The notes: generated from the letters alone by a model not told the origin. Shown: positions 45,093-54,178, counted from the stretch's first letter. The stretch: 64,000 nucleotides of DNA from Afipia sp. (GCA_024707075.1 JANQAK010000003.1:992001-1056000), one strand, 5' to 3'. Program-made: numbers and translations.

Positions 45093-46006
45093 ACCCAAGT
45101 CCCGCGACACCGTGCTCATCGTCGATGATTCGCCGGAAACCCTGCGCATGCTCACCGACGCGCTCGACGGCGCAGGCATGACCGTGATGGTCGCGCTCGA
45201 CGGCGCATCGGCGCTGCGCATCGGCGAGCAGATCGTGCCGGACGTCATTCTGCTCGATGCCATAATGCCGGGAATGGATGGTTTCGAGACCTGCCGGCGC
45301 CTGAAGCGCGAAGCAAAGCTCGCGGGCGTTCCGGTGATCTTCATGACAGGGCTGGCGGAAACCGAGCATATCGTGCGGGGCCTGGAAGCCGGCGGCGTCG
45401 ATTATGTCGCGAAGCCGATTGTGATCGCGGAAATGCTGGCCCGCATCAAGGTTCACCTGGCGAATGCGCGTCTCACACAGAGCGCGCGCGCCGCGCTGGA
45501 TGTGTCCGGGCGATACCTGTTCGCGGTCGATCATCGCGGCCGCATCATCTGGGCGACGCCGCAGGCGGAAAAGCTGGCACGCGATCGCGCCAAGAACTCC
45601 AGCGAAAAGTTCGAACTGCCGGAACCGTGGCTCGATTGGCTTGAGCAGATGCATCAGGGCGACACGGAAGTGAAAGCGCCGCCGGCGACGTCATTCCGTG
45701 ACGAGAAGCTGCGCCTGCAATACATGGGCAGGCTCGGCGCGAACGAATTCCTGCTGCGGCTGGCGCGGGACACCAGTTCGGATTCTGCCTGCGGAGTTCA
45801 GCAAGGAGCTTGGGCTCACCAGCCGCGAAGGCGAAGTGCTGTCCTGGTTGAGCAAGGGCAAGACCAACCGCGACATCGCGCAAATTCTCGGCCTCAGCCC
45901 GCGCACGGTCGACAAGCATCTCGAGCAGATTTACGCGAAACTCGGGGTCGAAAACCGCACCGCCGCGGCAGCCGTCGCGACCAACGCGAGCCGCCAGCGG
46001 TTGTAG
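45082..46006 (+). pseudogene. REC-LuxR response regulator, one-base frameshift before the HTH
   Basis: The N-terminal receiver is complete (LIVDDSPETLRMLTDALDGA, phospho-acceptor Asp59 in LLDAIMPGMDGF, switch Lys in YVAKPI), followed by a linker of about 100 residues. Near 45775-45785 the frame breaks; one base on, LPAEFSKELGLTSREGEVLS and DIAQILGLSPRTVDKHLEQI form a full LuxR/NarL helix-turn-helix ending at 46006. Dropping one base (for example a G in TCGGATT) gives about 307 residues. It overlaps the kinase gene by 11 bases, so it is the cognate regulator. As written it would lack DNA binding and run on to 46149. Confidence 0.85.
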
Positions 46007-46021
46007 ACGCGAAGGAGACTA

Positions 46022-46795
46022 TCAGCGCTCGGCGAACGCTTTCTCGACGACGAAATCAGCCGGCTCGCCGTGATTGCCTTCGACGAAGCCGCGATCGAGC
46101 AGCAGCGTCTTGGTATCCTGAAGCAGCGCGGGGCTGCCGCACATCATGACGCGATCCTTGCTGGCGTCGAGGCCCGGCAAGGCGATGTCTTCGAACAGTT
46201 TGCCCGAGGTGATGAGATCGGTGATGCGGCCGCGATTGCGGAACGGATCGCGCGTGACGGTCGGATAGTAGACGAGTTTCGCGCGTACCATCTCACCGAT
46301 CATCTCGTCCTGCGGCAACTTCTCGGTGATCAGCTCGCCATACGCCAGTTCCTTGACGTGGCGGCAGCCGTGCAGCAGCACGACCTTCTCGAAACGCTCA
46401 TAGGTTTCGGGATCCTTGATGACGCTGAGGAACGGCGCGAGGCCGGTGCCCGTGCCGATCAGATAAAGATTGCGGCCATTGGTCAGATTGTCGATCACCA
46501 GCGTGCCGGTGGCCTTGCGGCTGACGATGATCTGGTCGCCTTCCTTGAGATGCTGGAGGCGCGAGGTCAGCGGACCGTCCGGCACCTTGATCGAGAAGAA
46601 TTCGAGGTTCTCTTCGTAGTTCGCGCTCGCAACGCTGTAGGCGCGCAGCAGCGGCTTCTCGTTCACCCTGAGCCCGATCATGGTGAACTCGCCATTGCGA
46701 AAGCGGAACGACGAGTCGCGCGTGGTCGTGAAGCTGAAGAGATTTTCGGTCCAGTGATGGACGCTCAGCACGGTTTCTTGATTGAAATTGCTCAT
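46022..46795 (-). CDS. fpr: Ferredoxin-NADP reductase
   Basis: A 257-residue FAD enzyme exchanging electrons between NADPH and ferredoxin/flavodoxin. FAD-binding LRAYSVASANYEENLEFFSI, NADP-binding LYLIGTGTGLAPFLSVIKDP and the VMMCGSPALLQDTK motif are all present; the length equals the bacterial Fpr norm. ATG 46795 (MSNFNQETV) is the family start. Convergent with the response regulator. The plain housekeeping role in redox balance or heme degradation is inferred. Confidence 0.93.
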   Translation of the reverse strand: MSNFNQETVLSVHHWTENLFSFTTTRDSSFRFRNGEFTMIGLRVNEKPLLRAYSVASANYEENLEFFSIKVPDGPLTSRLQHLKEGDQIIVSRKATGTLVIDNLTNGRNLYLIGTGTGLAPFLSVIKDPETYERFEKVVLLHGCRHVKELAYGELITEKLPQDEMIGEMVRAKLVYYPTVTRDPFRNRGRITDLITSGKLFEDIALPGLDASKDRVMMCGSPALLQDTKTLLLDRGFVEGNHGEPADFVVEKAFAER

Positions 46796-47042
46796 CGGCC
46801 TGATCCACGCTCGCAATCAATGGCGGCGCGGTCGGCCGGCAACCCGGCATTCATGCCTCGCGCGCGCTTGAACTAGCCGATGAACTTTGCTGGTTTGCCC
46901 GAGAAGGCCGGGCGAAGGCTGGCACCATTCACGACGGGCGTTAGGTATCCGAAAGTCCGTTTTTGGTCAATGACATACCGCATCTGCGTCATGCTTCCGG
47001 CGAAGCCCGGCGATGCATTCTAAGATCATGTTCCGCGAGAGA
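46796..47042. other. Intergenic region upstream of fpr
   Basis: About 250 bases with no convincing gene on either strand. It should hold the fpr promoter on the minus strand; I see no clear operator. Confidence 0.5.
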
Positions 47043-47078
47043 AATTTCCTCCCGCCCGGAGCGCGCCGGGAGGAAATT
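47043..47078 (-). terminator. Hairpin terminator after the HAAT-type binding protein
   Basis: AATTTCCTCCCG (47043-47054) pairs perfectly with CGGGAGGAAATT (47067-47078). On the minus strand it lies about 70 bases past the stop of the 47149 gene and is followed by TTCTCTC, a weak U-tract. Confidence 0.65.
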
Positions 47079-47148
47079 ACACTCAATCTAAACAACGGGA
47101 TAACCCATGGCCGGAGCGAGATCGCGTCCGGCCGTGAAAGGCTGATTC

Positions 47149-48384
47149 CTACTTCTTAACCATCGGGCAATTGCCCTCGCCGATCGGCCGGAACGCCTCC
47201 GCCGCCGGGATGGTCTCCACCAGCTTGTAAAAATCCCACGGCGCCTTGGATTCGGCGGGGGTCTTCACCTGGAACAGATACATATTGTGGATGTGGCGGC
47301 CGTCTTCGCGGATCGTGCCCTCCCCGAACAGCGGGTCCTTGGAGGGCATCGCCTTCATCTTGGCGACCACAACCTGACCATCGGTGCTGTTGGCTGCCGC
47401 AGCGGCGCGCAGATAATGCAGCGTGCCGGCATAGACACCGGCCTGAATGGCCGTCGGACGTTTTCCGCCACCCACCATCGCGGTAAAGCGATCGGAGAAT
47501 TTGCGCGTACCGTCGTTGGCATCCCAATAGAAACCTTCAGTGAGATAAAGACCCTTCGCCCCCTGCAACCCAATGGCGTTGACGTCCGTGACCTGCATGA
47601 GCAACGCCGCCAGTTCCTGTCCCCCGGCCTGAATGCCGAATTCGGACGCCTGCTTCACGGAGTTGACAGTGTCGTTCACCGCATTGGCGAGCGCAACGAT
47701 CTTGGCCTTGCTGGCTTGCGCCTGCAAAAGGAACGACGAGAAATCAGATGCGCCCGGCGGATGCCTGACGCTGCCGAGGATTTTTCCATTTTGCGCTTTC
47801 ACGACATCGGACGCATCTTTTTCAAGCGAGTGGCCGAATGCATAGTCCGCGGTGACGAAGAACCATGTGTCCTTTTTCGCCTTCAGCAAGGCGAGCGCTG
47901 TGCCATGCGCCAGCGCCCAGGTGTCGTAGGTCCAGTGAACGGTGTTGGGCGAGCACTTCTCGCCCGTCAGCAGCGACGAGCCCGGTCCCGATGCAATGAA
48001 GGCGGTTTTCGAGCCACGGGTGGCTTCCTGAACGGCCAGCGCAACCGACGAGAACGGCACGTCAAGAATGGCATCGACCTTGTCGATATCCATCCAGCGG
48101 CGCGCCAGCGCGCCGCCGATATCCGCCTTGTTCTGGTGATCGGCCTGCAAGAGTTCGACCTTGATCCCGGGCTTCTCGGCTTTGAAATCTTCAATCGCAA
48201 GCCGCGCAGCGGCTACCGACCCCACGCCTGTGGAATCGGTCGCGATGCCGGTAAGATCGGTCAACACGCCGAGCTTGATGGTGTTGTTGGGAATCTCCGC
48301 GCGCGCGGAATTGAAAAACGCCATCGCCATTGTTGCGCTCAGCAGAAAAGCGGACCTGGACAAAGCAGATTTGGATTTGAACAT
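47149..48384 (-). CDS. Periplasmic binding protein of the branched-chain amino acid (HAAT) type
   Basis: A 411-residue type I periplasmic binding protein (Peripla_BP_6) with a Sec signal (cleavage near SARAE). Core: TIKLGVLTDLTGIATDSTGV, ALARRWMDIDKVDAILDVPF, WFFVTADYAFGHSLEKDASD. No permease or ATPase adjoins it; the nearest are the liv-type genes at 55.9-59.1 kb. It is 56 bases downstream of the HMG-CoA reductase gene on the same strand and probably co-transcribed, so its ligand may belong to that pathway. Ligand unknown. Confidence 0.87.
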   Translation of the reverse strand: MFKSKSALSRSAFLLSATMAMAFFNSARAEIPNNTIKLGVLTDLTGIATDSTGVGSVAAARLAIEDFKAEKPGIKVELLQADHQNKADIGGALARRWMDIDKVDAILDVPFSSVALAVQEATRGSKTAFIASGPGSSLLTGEKCSPNTVHWTYDTWALAHGTALALLKAKKDTWFFVTADYAFGHSLEKDASDVVKAQNGKILGSVRHPPGASDFSSFLLQAQASKAKIVALANAVNDTVNSVKQASEFGIQAGGQELAALLMQVTDVNAIGLQGAKGLYLTEGFYWDANDGTRKFSDRFTAMVGGGKRPTAIQAGVYAGTLHYLRAAAAANSTDGQVVVAKMKAMPSKDPLFGEGTIREDGRHIHNMYLFQVKTPAESKAPWDFYKLVETIPAAEAFRPIGEGNCPMVKK

Positions 48385-48440
48385 TGTTATCCTCCCGTTG
48401 AGTTCTTATTTGGATTGCCGGCGCTGCCGCCGGAATTCGT

Positions 48441-49724
48441 CTAGCGGCGAAGTTCCTCCAGAATTCCTTGCGCGACATCGATCCGCACGGCCTTGCGTTC
48501 GACCAGCACCTTCGCGACGGCTTCGACTTCGTCGCCGACGGCGCCGGCCATGATTGCGATATTCTGCGCATGCAGCGCCATGTGGCCGGACTGGATGCCT
48601 ACCGTGGCCAGCGCCTTCAATGCCGAGAAATTCTGCGCAAGCCCCACCGCCGCGATGATGCGCGCCAGACGCTCCGCCGTCGTCACCCCGAGAATCTTGA
48701 GACACGCCTGCGCTGTCGGATGAATTTTCGTGGCGCCGCCGATCAGACCCACCGCCAGCGGCAATTCGATCGAGCCGGAGAGATCGCCGTCCTTGTTGAT
48801 CTCATAGCGCGTCAGGCTACTGTATCGTCCGCCCCGCGCGGCATAGGCGTGGGCGCCCGCTTCGACCGCGCGCGTATCGTTGCCGGTTGCGAGAATGACC
48901 GCGCTGATGCCGTTCATGATGCCTTTGTTATGCGTGGCCGCGCGATACGGATCGGCCTCCGCGAACTGATAGGCGCTGACGATACCATCGCGAACGCTGT
49001 CGCCGCCGATAGCGTCGAGCTTCCACACCGCATGGGCGCGAGCGACCCGGCGATCCGCGAGATTGGAGAGGATGCGCAGGAACACGCGCCCGCCACTCCA
49101 CGCCGCGATGTGCGGCGCGACTTTTTCCGCCATGGTGTTCACGGCATTCGCACCCATCGCGTCGCGGGTATCGACGATCAGGTGCGTGATGACCATGGTG
49201 CCGCCGAGCGTATCGAGAATCCGCACCTCGACGTCACGGAAGCCGCCGCCAAGTTTCACCAGCAGCGGATCGCAGGCGTCGCAGATCGCCTTGATCTCGT
49301 CGCGCTTCTCCAGCAGGCGCAGCCGTGCCGCGTGCGGGTCCGGCACATCGACGGCCTGCACCTGCGCGATCATCAACGTGCCCGACACCGAGGTCGTGAA
49401 ACCCGCGTCGTAGGTCTGGCGCGCGGCGTTGCAGACCGCGGCGACCACCGACGACTCCTCGGTCGCCATCGGCACCAGCACATCCTCGCCGTCGATCTTG
49501 AGATTGGTGGCGATGCCGATCGGGATATTCATCGTGGCGATGACGTTCTCGATCATCTTGTCCGCGAGCTGCGGGTTAAGATTTCCCATGTCAGCCAGAT
49601 GGCTCGCGGTCGCGGGATCGAGGCCGGCGAACGCGGCCACCAAATCGAGCCGCTCCTGCGGCGATTTGCGATGGAATCCGGCGATCCGCGAACTGCGGTT
49701 CGCGCCGTGTCTGGCACCAGTCAT
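48441..49724 (-). CDS. mvaA: Degradative (class II) hydroxymethylglutaryl-CoA reductase
   Basis: Interconverts mevalonate plus CoA and HMG-CoA, in this class usually oxidising mevalonate with NAD. The 427 residues equal the Pseudomonas mevalonii enzyme in size, and Lys267 (THNKGIMNG), Asp283 (ATGNDTRAVEAGAHA) and His381 (GHMALHAQN) fall at exactly its catalytic numbers; the catalytic Glu is in the EE at 89-90. DAMGANAVNT forms the cofactor loop. GGAG precedes ATG 49724. No HMG-CoA lyase gene is in the window. Divergent from a MocR regulator; a TRAP system lies beyond it. Confidence 0.93.
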   Translation of the reverse strand: MTGARHGANRSSRIAGFHRKSPQERLDLVAAFAGLDPATASHLADMGNLNPQLADKMIENVIATMNIPIGIATNLKIDGEDVLVPMATEESSVVAAVCNAARQTYDAGFTTSVSGTLMIAQVQAVDVPDPHAARLRLLEKRDEIKAICDACDPLLVKLGGGFRDVEVRILDTLGGTMVITHLIVDTRDAMGANAVNTMAEKVAPHIAAWSGGRVFLRILSNLADRRVARAHAVWKLDAIGGDSVRDGIVSAYQFAEADPYRAATHNKGIMNGISAVILATGNDTRAVEAGAHAYAARGGRYSSLTRYEINKDGDLSGSIELPLAVGLIGGATKIHPTAQACLKILGVTTAERLARIIAAVGLAQNFSALKALATVGIQSGHMALHAQNIAIMAGAVGDEVEAVAKVLVERKAVRIDVAQGILEELRR

Positions 49725-49784
49725 GAGCGTCTCCGAGCCTTAAGCCCTCTTGAGGGGATTTTCGGCTTCGCAAACTGTATGGTG

Positions 49785-49853
49785 ATGGGGGTACACTGCA
49801 AGGAACGCTTTGCACAATTTCAGGAAGGTCCGTACCATTCGCGGCATGGGTAC
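49785..49853. promoter_or_regulatory. Three GTAC-containing half-sites in the HMG-CoA reductase/mocR region
   Basis: ATGGGGGTAC (49785-49794), GTACCAT (49832-49838) and ATGGGTAC (49846-49853). The last two form a dyad that covers the regulator's ATG, and the first repeats the same half-site in direct orientation, the mixed arrangement often seen for MocR-type factors. Confidence 0.45.
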
Positions 49854-51252
49854 AGTTGAACTTTCAGATAGCGGCCACGCCCGTTCGCGTATCGAAACCA
49901 TTGTGGATTCAATCGTTGTGCGGATCGAGCGGGGCGCGCTCCGGCCCGGCGAACGGCTGCCGTCCATTCGCGGCGCATCGGAGATATTCAAGGCATCGAA
50001 GAACACCATCGTCGATGCCTATGACCGGCTGGTGGCGTCCGGCCAGATCGAGAGCAAGCCCGGCTCCGGCTTCTACGTCTCGCATCATCGTCCCAAGCGC
50101 GCGGAAGCCGCCGAGCCTGCCAAGATCGAAGCCGTCGACAGCGTCTGGCTGCTGCGCGAGCAACTTGAAAAACGCTATGAGGTGCGCGTCGGCGACGGCC
50201 GTCCGCCCGCGGCCTGGATGGAAGGCTCAGAGGTTGGCCCCTATCTGCGGCCGGTGAGCAAACCCGGACAACGCAATCTGCCCGAAAGCTACGGCAGCCC
50301 TTTCGGCCTGCTGCCGTTGCGCCAGCGCATCGCCGGACTACTGGCGGAACGATCGATCGGTGCTGAACCGACGCAGGTTCTTTTGACTCAAGGCGCGAAC
50401 GACGCGCTCGACATGATTGTCCGCCAGTTCGTCGAGCCCGGCGATCCCGTTCTGGTCGACAACCCCGGCTACTATCCGCTGTTCGGCAAGCTGCGGCTGG
50501 CCAAGGCGCGTCTCATCGGCGTGCGGCGAACCGAAGATGGACCCGACCCGGACGATCTCGCCGCCAAGGCCGCCAGTACCGGCGCGCGCATGTTCTTCAC
50601 ACAGTCGCTGGCGCACAATCCAACGGGCTGCTCGATCACGCTGCCGGTCGCCTATCGCCTGTTGCGCACCGCGACGGAGCATAACTTAAGGATCGTCGAT
50701 TCCGATCCGTTCGCCGATGTGCTCTCCAACACCAGCCCCCGCCTCGCCGCGCTCGATCAACTCGACCGCGTGATCTATGTCGGCACTTTTGCCAAGACGC
50801 TCTCCGCCAGCCTGCGTTCGGGATATATCGCGGCGAATGCCGACACCGTCGCACGGCTGGCCGACCTTAAGATGATCACCCGCGCCAATAGCTCGGGCTA
50901 TGTCGAGCAGATCATCTACGATCTGATTACGAGCGGACGGTATCGCGGCCATCTCAAGCGACTGACCGGCCGCATCGAAGCAGCAACACGTCAGGCCTAT
51001 GACAGCCTGTCGCGGCTCGGACTTGCCGTGTTCGGCCAGCCGCGCGGCGGATTCTACATGTGGTGCAAGCTGCCGGACCACATCGACGACACGCAGCTCT
51101 CACGCATCGCCGCCGAACGCAGCATTCTTCTCGCGCCCGGTTCGGCCTTCAATCCCGACGCGGTGCCAGCGCCGCCCGCGATGCGCGTCAACATCGCGTA
51201 TGCCGGCGATCCGCGCTTCGAGGCGTTCATGAACGAGCACCGCGCGGGATAG
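49846..51252 (+). CDS. MocR/PdxR-like GntR regulator with aminotransferase domain
   Basis: A 468-residue fusion of a GntR winged helix (about 15-80: GALRPGERLPSIRGASEIFK, TIVDAYDRLVASGQIESKPG) and a fold-type I aminotransferase domain. The PLP lysine is Lys317 in GTFAKTLSASLRSGY; NPGYYPLFG and HNPTGCS are also typical. It probably senses an amine-PLP adduct and controls the divergent HMG-CoA reductase gene and perhaps the TRAP genes. ATG 49846 is used; TTG 49810, with AAGGAA before it, is an alternative. Its stop lies one base from that of the convergent TRAP gene. Confidence 0.88.
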   Translation: MGTVELSDSGHARSRIETIVDSIVVRIERGALRPGERLPSIRGASEIFKASKNTIVDAYDRLVASGQIESKPGSGFYVSHHRPKRAEAAEPAKIEAVDSVWLLREQLEKRYEVRVGDGRPPAAWMEGSEVGPYLRPVSKPGQRNLPESYGSPFGLLPLRQRIAGLLAERSIGAEPTQVLLTQGANDALDMIVRQFVEPGDPVLVDNPGYYPLFGKLRLAKARLIGVRRTEDGPDPDDLAAKAASTGARMFFTQSLAHNPTGCSITLPVAYRLLRTATEHNLRIVDSDPFADVLSNTSPRLAALDQLDRVIYVGTFAKTLSASLRSGYIAANADTVARLADLKMITRANSSGYVEQIIYDLITSGRYRGHLKRLTGRIEAATRQAYDSLSRLGLAVFGQPRGGFYMWCKLPDHIDDTQLSRIAAERSILLAPGSAFNPDAVPAPPAMRVNIAYAGDPRFEAFMNEHRAG

Positions 51253-51253
51253 T

Positions 51254-53149
51254 TTATTGGGCAAGGAATCCGATGGAAATCCACGGAAACGCGGCAACAA
51301 TAATGAGTCCGATCAGCAGCGACAGCAGATAACCCCAGATCGGCCTGATGCCTTCCGCCGGATCGACGCGTCCGATCGCACAGGCGGCATAGTAGCCGAC
51401 GCCGAACGGCGGCGCGAACAGCCCGATGCCCATCGCGAGAATGACGATCATCGCATAGTGCACTTCATGCACGCCGACCGCGCGGGCAATCGGAAACAGC
51501 AGCGGCCCGAACAGCACGATGGCTGGAATTCCCTCCAGTACGCTGCCGAGGATCATGAAGGCCAGAATCGAGACCGCAATGAACATCGCCGGACCACCCG
51601 GCAGCCCCGTCATGGCAGCGGCCAGCGAGCGGGAGAATCCGGACTGCGTCAGTCCCCACGCCATCCCGGTCGCCGTGCCTATGATAAGGAGGATAGCGCC
51701 CGACAATGATGCGGTTTCAATCAGCATCGGTTGCAGGCGCGACCAGTCGAACTGGCGATAGATCGCAAGTCCCGCAAAGATCGTGAAGACGATGCCGATG
51801 GTCGAGACCTCTGTTGCGGTGGCGACGCCCTCCACCACCGCCGCGCGGATCACGAACGGCAGCGCCAGCGCGGGAAGCGCGATAACAAATGTGCGCAGGA
51901 TCTGCTTTCCGGTCGCGCGTTCAACGTGACTGAGGTCTTCGCCGCGATAACGCCACCACACCAGGCCTGACAGCGTCACGGCCAGCACCAGTCCCGGCAG
52001 CAGCCCACCGGTGAACAGGGCCGCGATGGATACGCCGGTCACAGAGCCAATAGTAATGAGTACAAGGCTTGGCGGAATCGTTTCGGTCTGCGCGCCGGTC
52101 GCAGCCAAAAGGGCAACGAGATCGCCGGGCTTGGCACCGCGCTCCTTCATCTCCGGAAACAGCACCGGTGCGACGGCCGCCATGTCGGCCGCTTTCGAAC
52201 CGGAAATGCCGGACACCAGATACATCGCACCGATCAGCACATAGTGCAGACCGCCACGCACGTGACCGAGCAGGCTGGCGAGAAACGCGACCATGGCCCT
52301 CGCCATGCCGGTCATCTCGATCAGCAGACCGAGAAACACAAAGAGCGGCACCGCCAGCAGGATGAGGTGGCTCATGCCCTCGTCCATGCGCCCGACCAGC
52401 ACCATCGGCGGCGTGTGCGTCGTCAGCACGAGATAGCCGAAAATCGAGAGGCCGAAAGCGAAGGCAATCGGCACGCCGGCGAACACGCACATCGCCACCA
52501 CGCCGACGAAGAAGATGACGAGATTGAGATTGCCGAGAGGCCGCAACATCGGCTGCGCAAACCAGAACACCGCGACAATGACGCCTACCGAGAGCAGAGC
52601 AAAGACCGCCTGCTTTCGATCCGCCTGACGCGCCAACCGCAGCAGCGCGAACAGCACCATCAAGCCGATTCCGATGGGCAGCGCGGCGGCTCGCCACGTA
52701 TTGGAGATTTCCAGTGCCGGTGTCGTAATGAAACTTTCCTCATAGGCGTATTCGTAGGACGGCCAGATCATCATCAGCAGGAATGCCAGCGCGGCGCATG
52801 TGCCGGCAACATCCAGAAAAGCCCGCGTCACTGGCTGACACTTGGCGACCACCGCCGTCATCCGCATGTGCTCGGAACGGCGAAACGCCACAACCGCGCC
52901 GAACATCGCCAGCCACAGGAACAGGATCGACGCCAGTTCGTCCGACCAGATCAGCGGTCGGTGAAACAGGTAACGCGAGACCACGCCCACAAACAGAATG
53001 ACGATCTCCGCGACGACCAGAAGCGCCGCGGGGATTTCAACCAGCCGCCCGAGGACCGCTTCGATTGACAGGAGCGCGCCGGGCCGGGGCGCGGCCAATG
53101 CGGCCGCACCCGCGGCATTTGGCGAGACCAGGGATGTGACGTCGTTCAT
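51254..53149 (-). CDS. TRAP transporter, fused small and large membrane subunits (DctQM)
   Basis: A 631-residue fused TRAP membrane protein. Residues about 35-185 are the DctQ part with four helices (FVGVVSRYLFHRPLIWSDEL); from about 205 the DctM part follows with some 12 helices (VPIAFAFGLSIFGYL, VSGISGSKAADMAAVAPVLF). Uses the sodium gradient to import an organic acid delivered by DctP. It starts 9 bases after the dctP stop. Fused DctQM proteins are a known subtype. Confidence 0.92.
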   Translation of the reverse strand: MNDVTSLVSPNAAGAAALAAPRPGALLSIEAVLGRLVEIPAALLVVAEIVILFVGVVSRYLFHRPLIWSDELASILFLWLAMFGAVVAFRRSEHMRMTAVVAKCQPVTRAFLDVAGTCAALAFLLMMIWPSYEYAYEESFITTPALEISNTWRAAALPIGIGLMVLFALLRLARQADRKQAVFALLSVGVIVAVFWFAQPMLRPLGNLNLVIFFVGVVAMCVFAGVPIAFAFGLSIFGYLVLTTHTPPMVLVGRMDEGMSHLILLAVPLFVFLGLLIEMTGMARAMVAFLASLLGHVRGGLHYVLIGAMYLVSGISGSKAADMAAVAPVLFPEMKERGAKPGDLVALLAATGAQTETIPPSLVLITIGSVTGVSIAALFTGGLLPGLVLAVTLSGLVWWRYRGEDLSHVERATGKQILRTFVIALPALALPFVIRAAVVEGVATATEVSTIGIVFTIFAGLAIYRQFDWSRLQPMLIETASLSGAILLIIGTATGMAWGLTQSGFSRSLAAAMTGLPGGPAMFIAVSILAFMILGSVLEGIPAIVLFGPLLFPIARAVGVHEVHYAMIVILAMGIGLFAPPFGVGYYAACAIGRVDPAEGIRPIWGYLLSLLIGLIIVAAFPWISIGFLAQ

Positions 53150-53158
53150 GATCGCCGG

Positions 53159-54178
53159 TTACGTCAGTTTGCCCGCGTTCTTTTCAAGAATCGCCCAGGC
53201 TTCGTCGCCGTACTTGCTTTTCCATTCGGCATAGAATCCGGCCTGCTTGAGTTTCTCGCGGAACGGCTTGAGATCGGGCTGGTTGAAGATGAAGCCTTTG
53301 GCCGCCAGCTCGGTTTGCAGGTTGGCGTTGAGCTTTTCGGTGTCCTCGCGCGCCTTCATCGCCGCGCCGTTCACATTCTTCGCAACGATGGTCCGCACGT
53401 CGGCCGGCAACCGCTCCCATGCGCGGCGGTTGGCAAGGAACCAGTAGCCGTCCCACATGTGGTTGGTCAGCGAACAATATTTCTGGACCTCATAGAGCTT
53501 GGCGGTCGAAATCAGCGCCAGCGGATTCTCCTGCCCCTCGACGATCTTGGTCTGCAGCGCCGAATAGACCTCGTTGAAATTGATCGAGGCCGGCGAGGCA
53601 TCGAAGGCCTTGAACATCGAGGTCCAGAGCGGCGAGACCGGCACGCGGATCTTGAAGCCTTTGTAGTCTTCCGGCGTATTGATCGGCTTGGTCGATGACG
53701 TGGTTTGCCGGAAACCGTTGTCCCAGATCTTGTCCAGCACCACGAGGTTGGCCTTGGTGATCTGGCCGCGGATATATTCACCGAGATCGCCGTCCATGGC
53801 CTTCCAGACCGCGGGATAATCCGGAAAGGCAAAGCCGATGCCGTTGATCGACGCCGCCGGGACCAGCGTTGCGAGAATCAAGCCCGACAGCGTGAAGAAT
53901 TCCACGCCGCCAGACCGGAGCTGGCTCAGCGTATCGGTGTCCGATCCAAGCTGGCTCGATGGAAAAATCTGGATGTCGACGCGGCCGTTGGTCTCCTGCT
54001 TGATGGCCGCGGACATTTCGCGGGACCGCACGTTGATCGGGTGCGTATCCGGCAGGTTGTTGGCGAATTTGTAGACAAACTCGGCCTGCTGCGCTCGCGC
54101 CACCAGCGGCGCACCGACGCCGGCCATGACGGTGGCGGCTGCCGATGATTTGAGCAAAGTCCGGCGTGAGATGGTCAT
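53159..54178 (-). CDS. TRAP transporter substrate-binding protein (DctP)
   Basis: A 339-residue DctP-family protein with a Tat-like signal (MTISRRTLLKSSAAATVMAG, cleavage near ARAQQ). Core: DTHPINVRSREMSAAIKQET, IQIFPSSQLGSDTDTLSQLR, and the ligand-contact region GFKIRVPVSPLWTSMF, where the first Arg normally binds the substrate carboxylate. ATG 54178 has AGGGAG upstream; 22 further codons are rejected. Heads the dctP-dctQM operon. An organic acid ligand is expected; mevalonate is a candidate because of the neighbouring HMG-CoA reductase. Confidence 0.9.
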   Translation of the reverse strand: MTISRRTLLKSSAAATVMAGVGAPLVARAQQAEFVYKFANNLPDTHPINVRSREMSAAIKQETNGRVDIQIFPSSQLGSDTDTLSQLRSGGVEFFTLSGLILATLVPAASINGIGFAFPDYPAVWKAMDGDLGEYIRGQITKANLVVLDKIWDNGFRQTTSSTKPINTPEDYKGFKIRVPVSPLWTSMFKAFDASPASINFNEVYSALQTKIVEGQENPLALISTAKLYEVQKYCSLTNHMWDGYWFLANRRAWERLPADVRTIVAKNVNGAAMKAREDTEKLNANLQTELAAKGFIFNQPDLKPFREKLKQAGFYAEWKSKYGDEAWAILEKNAGKLT

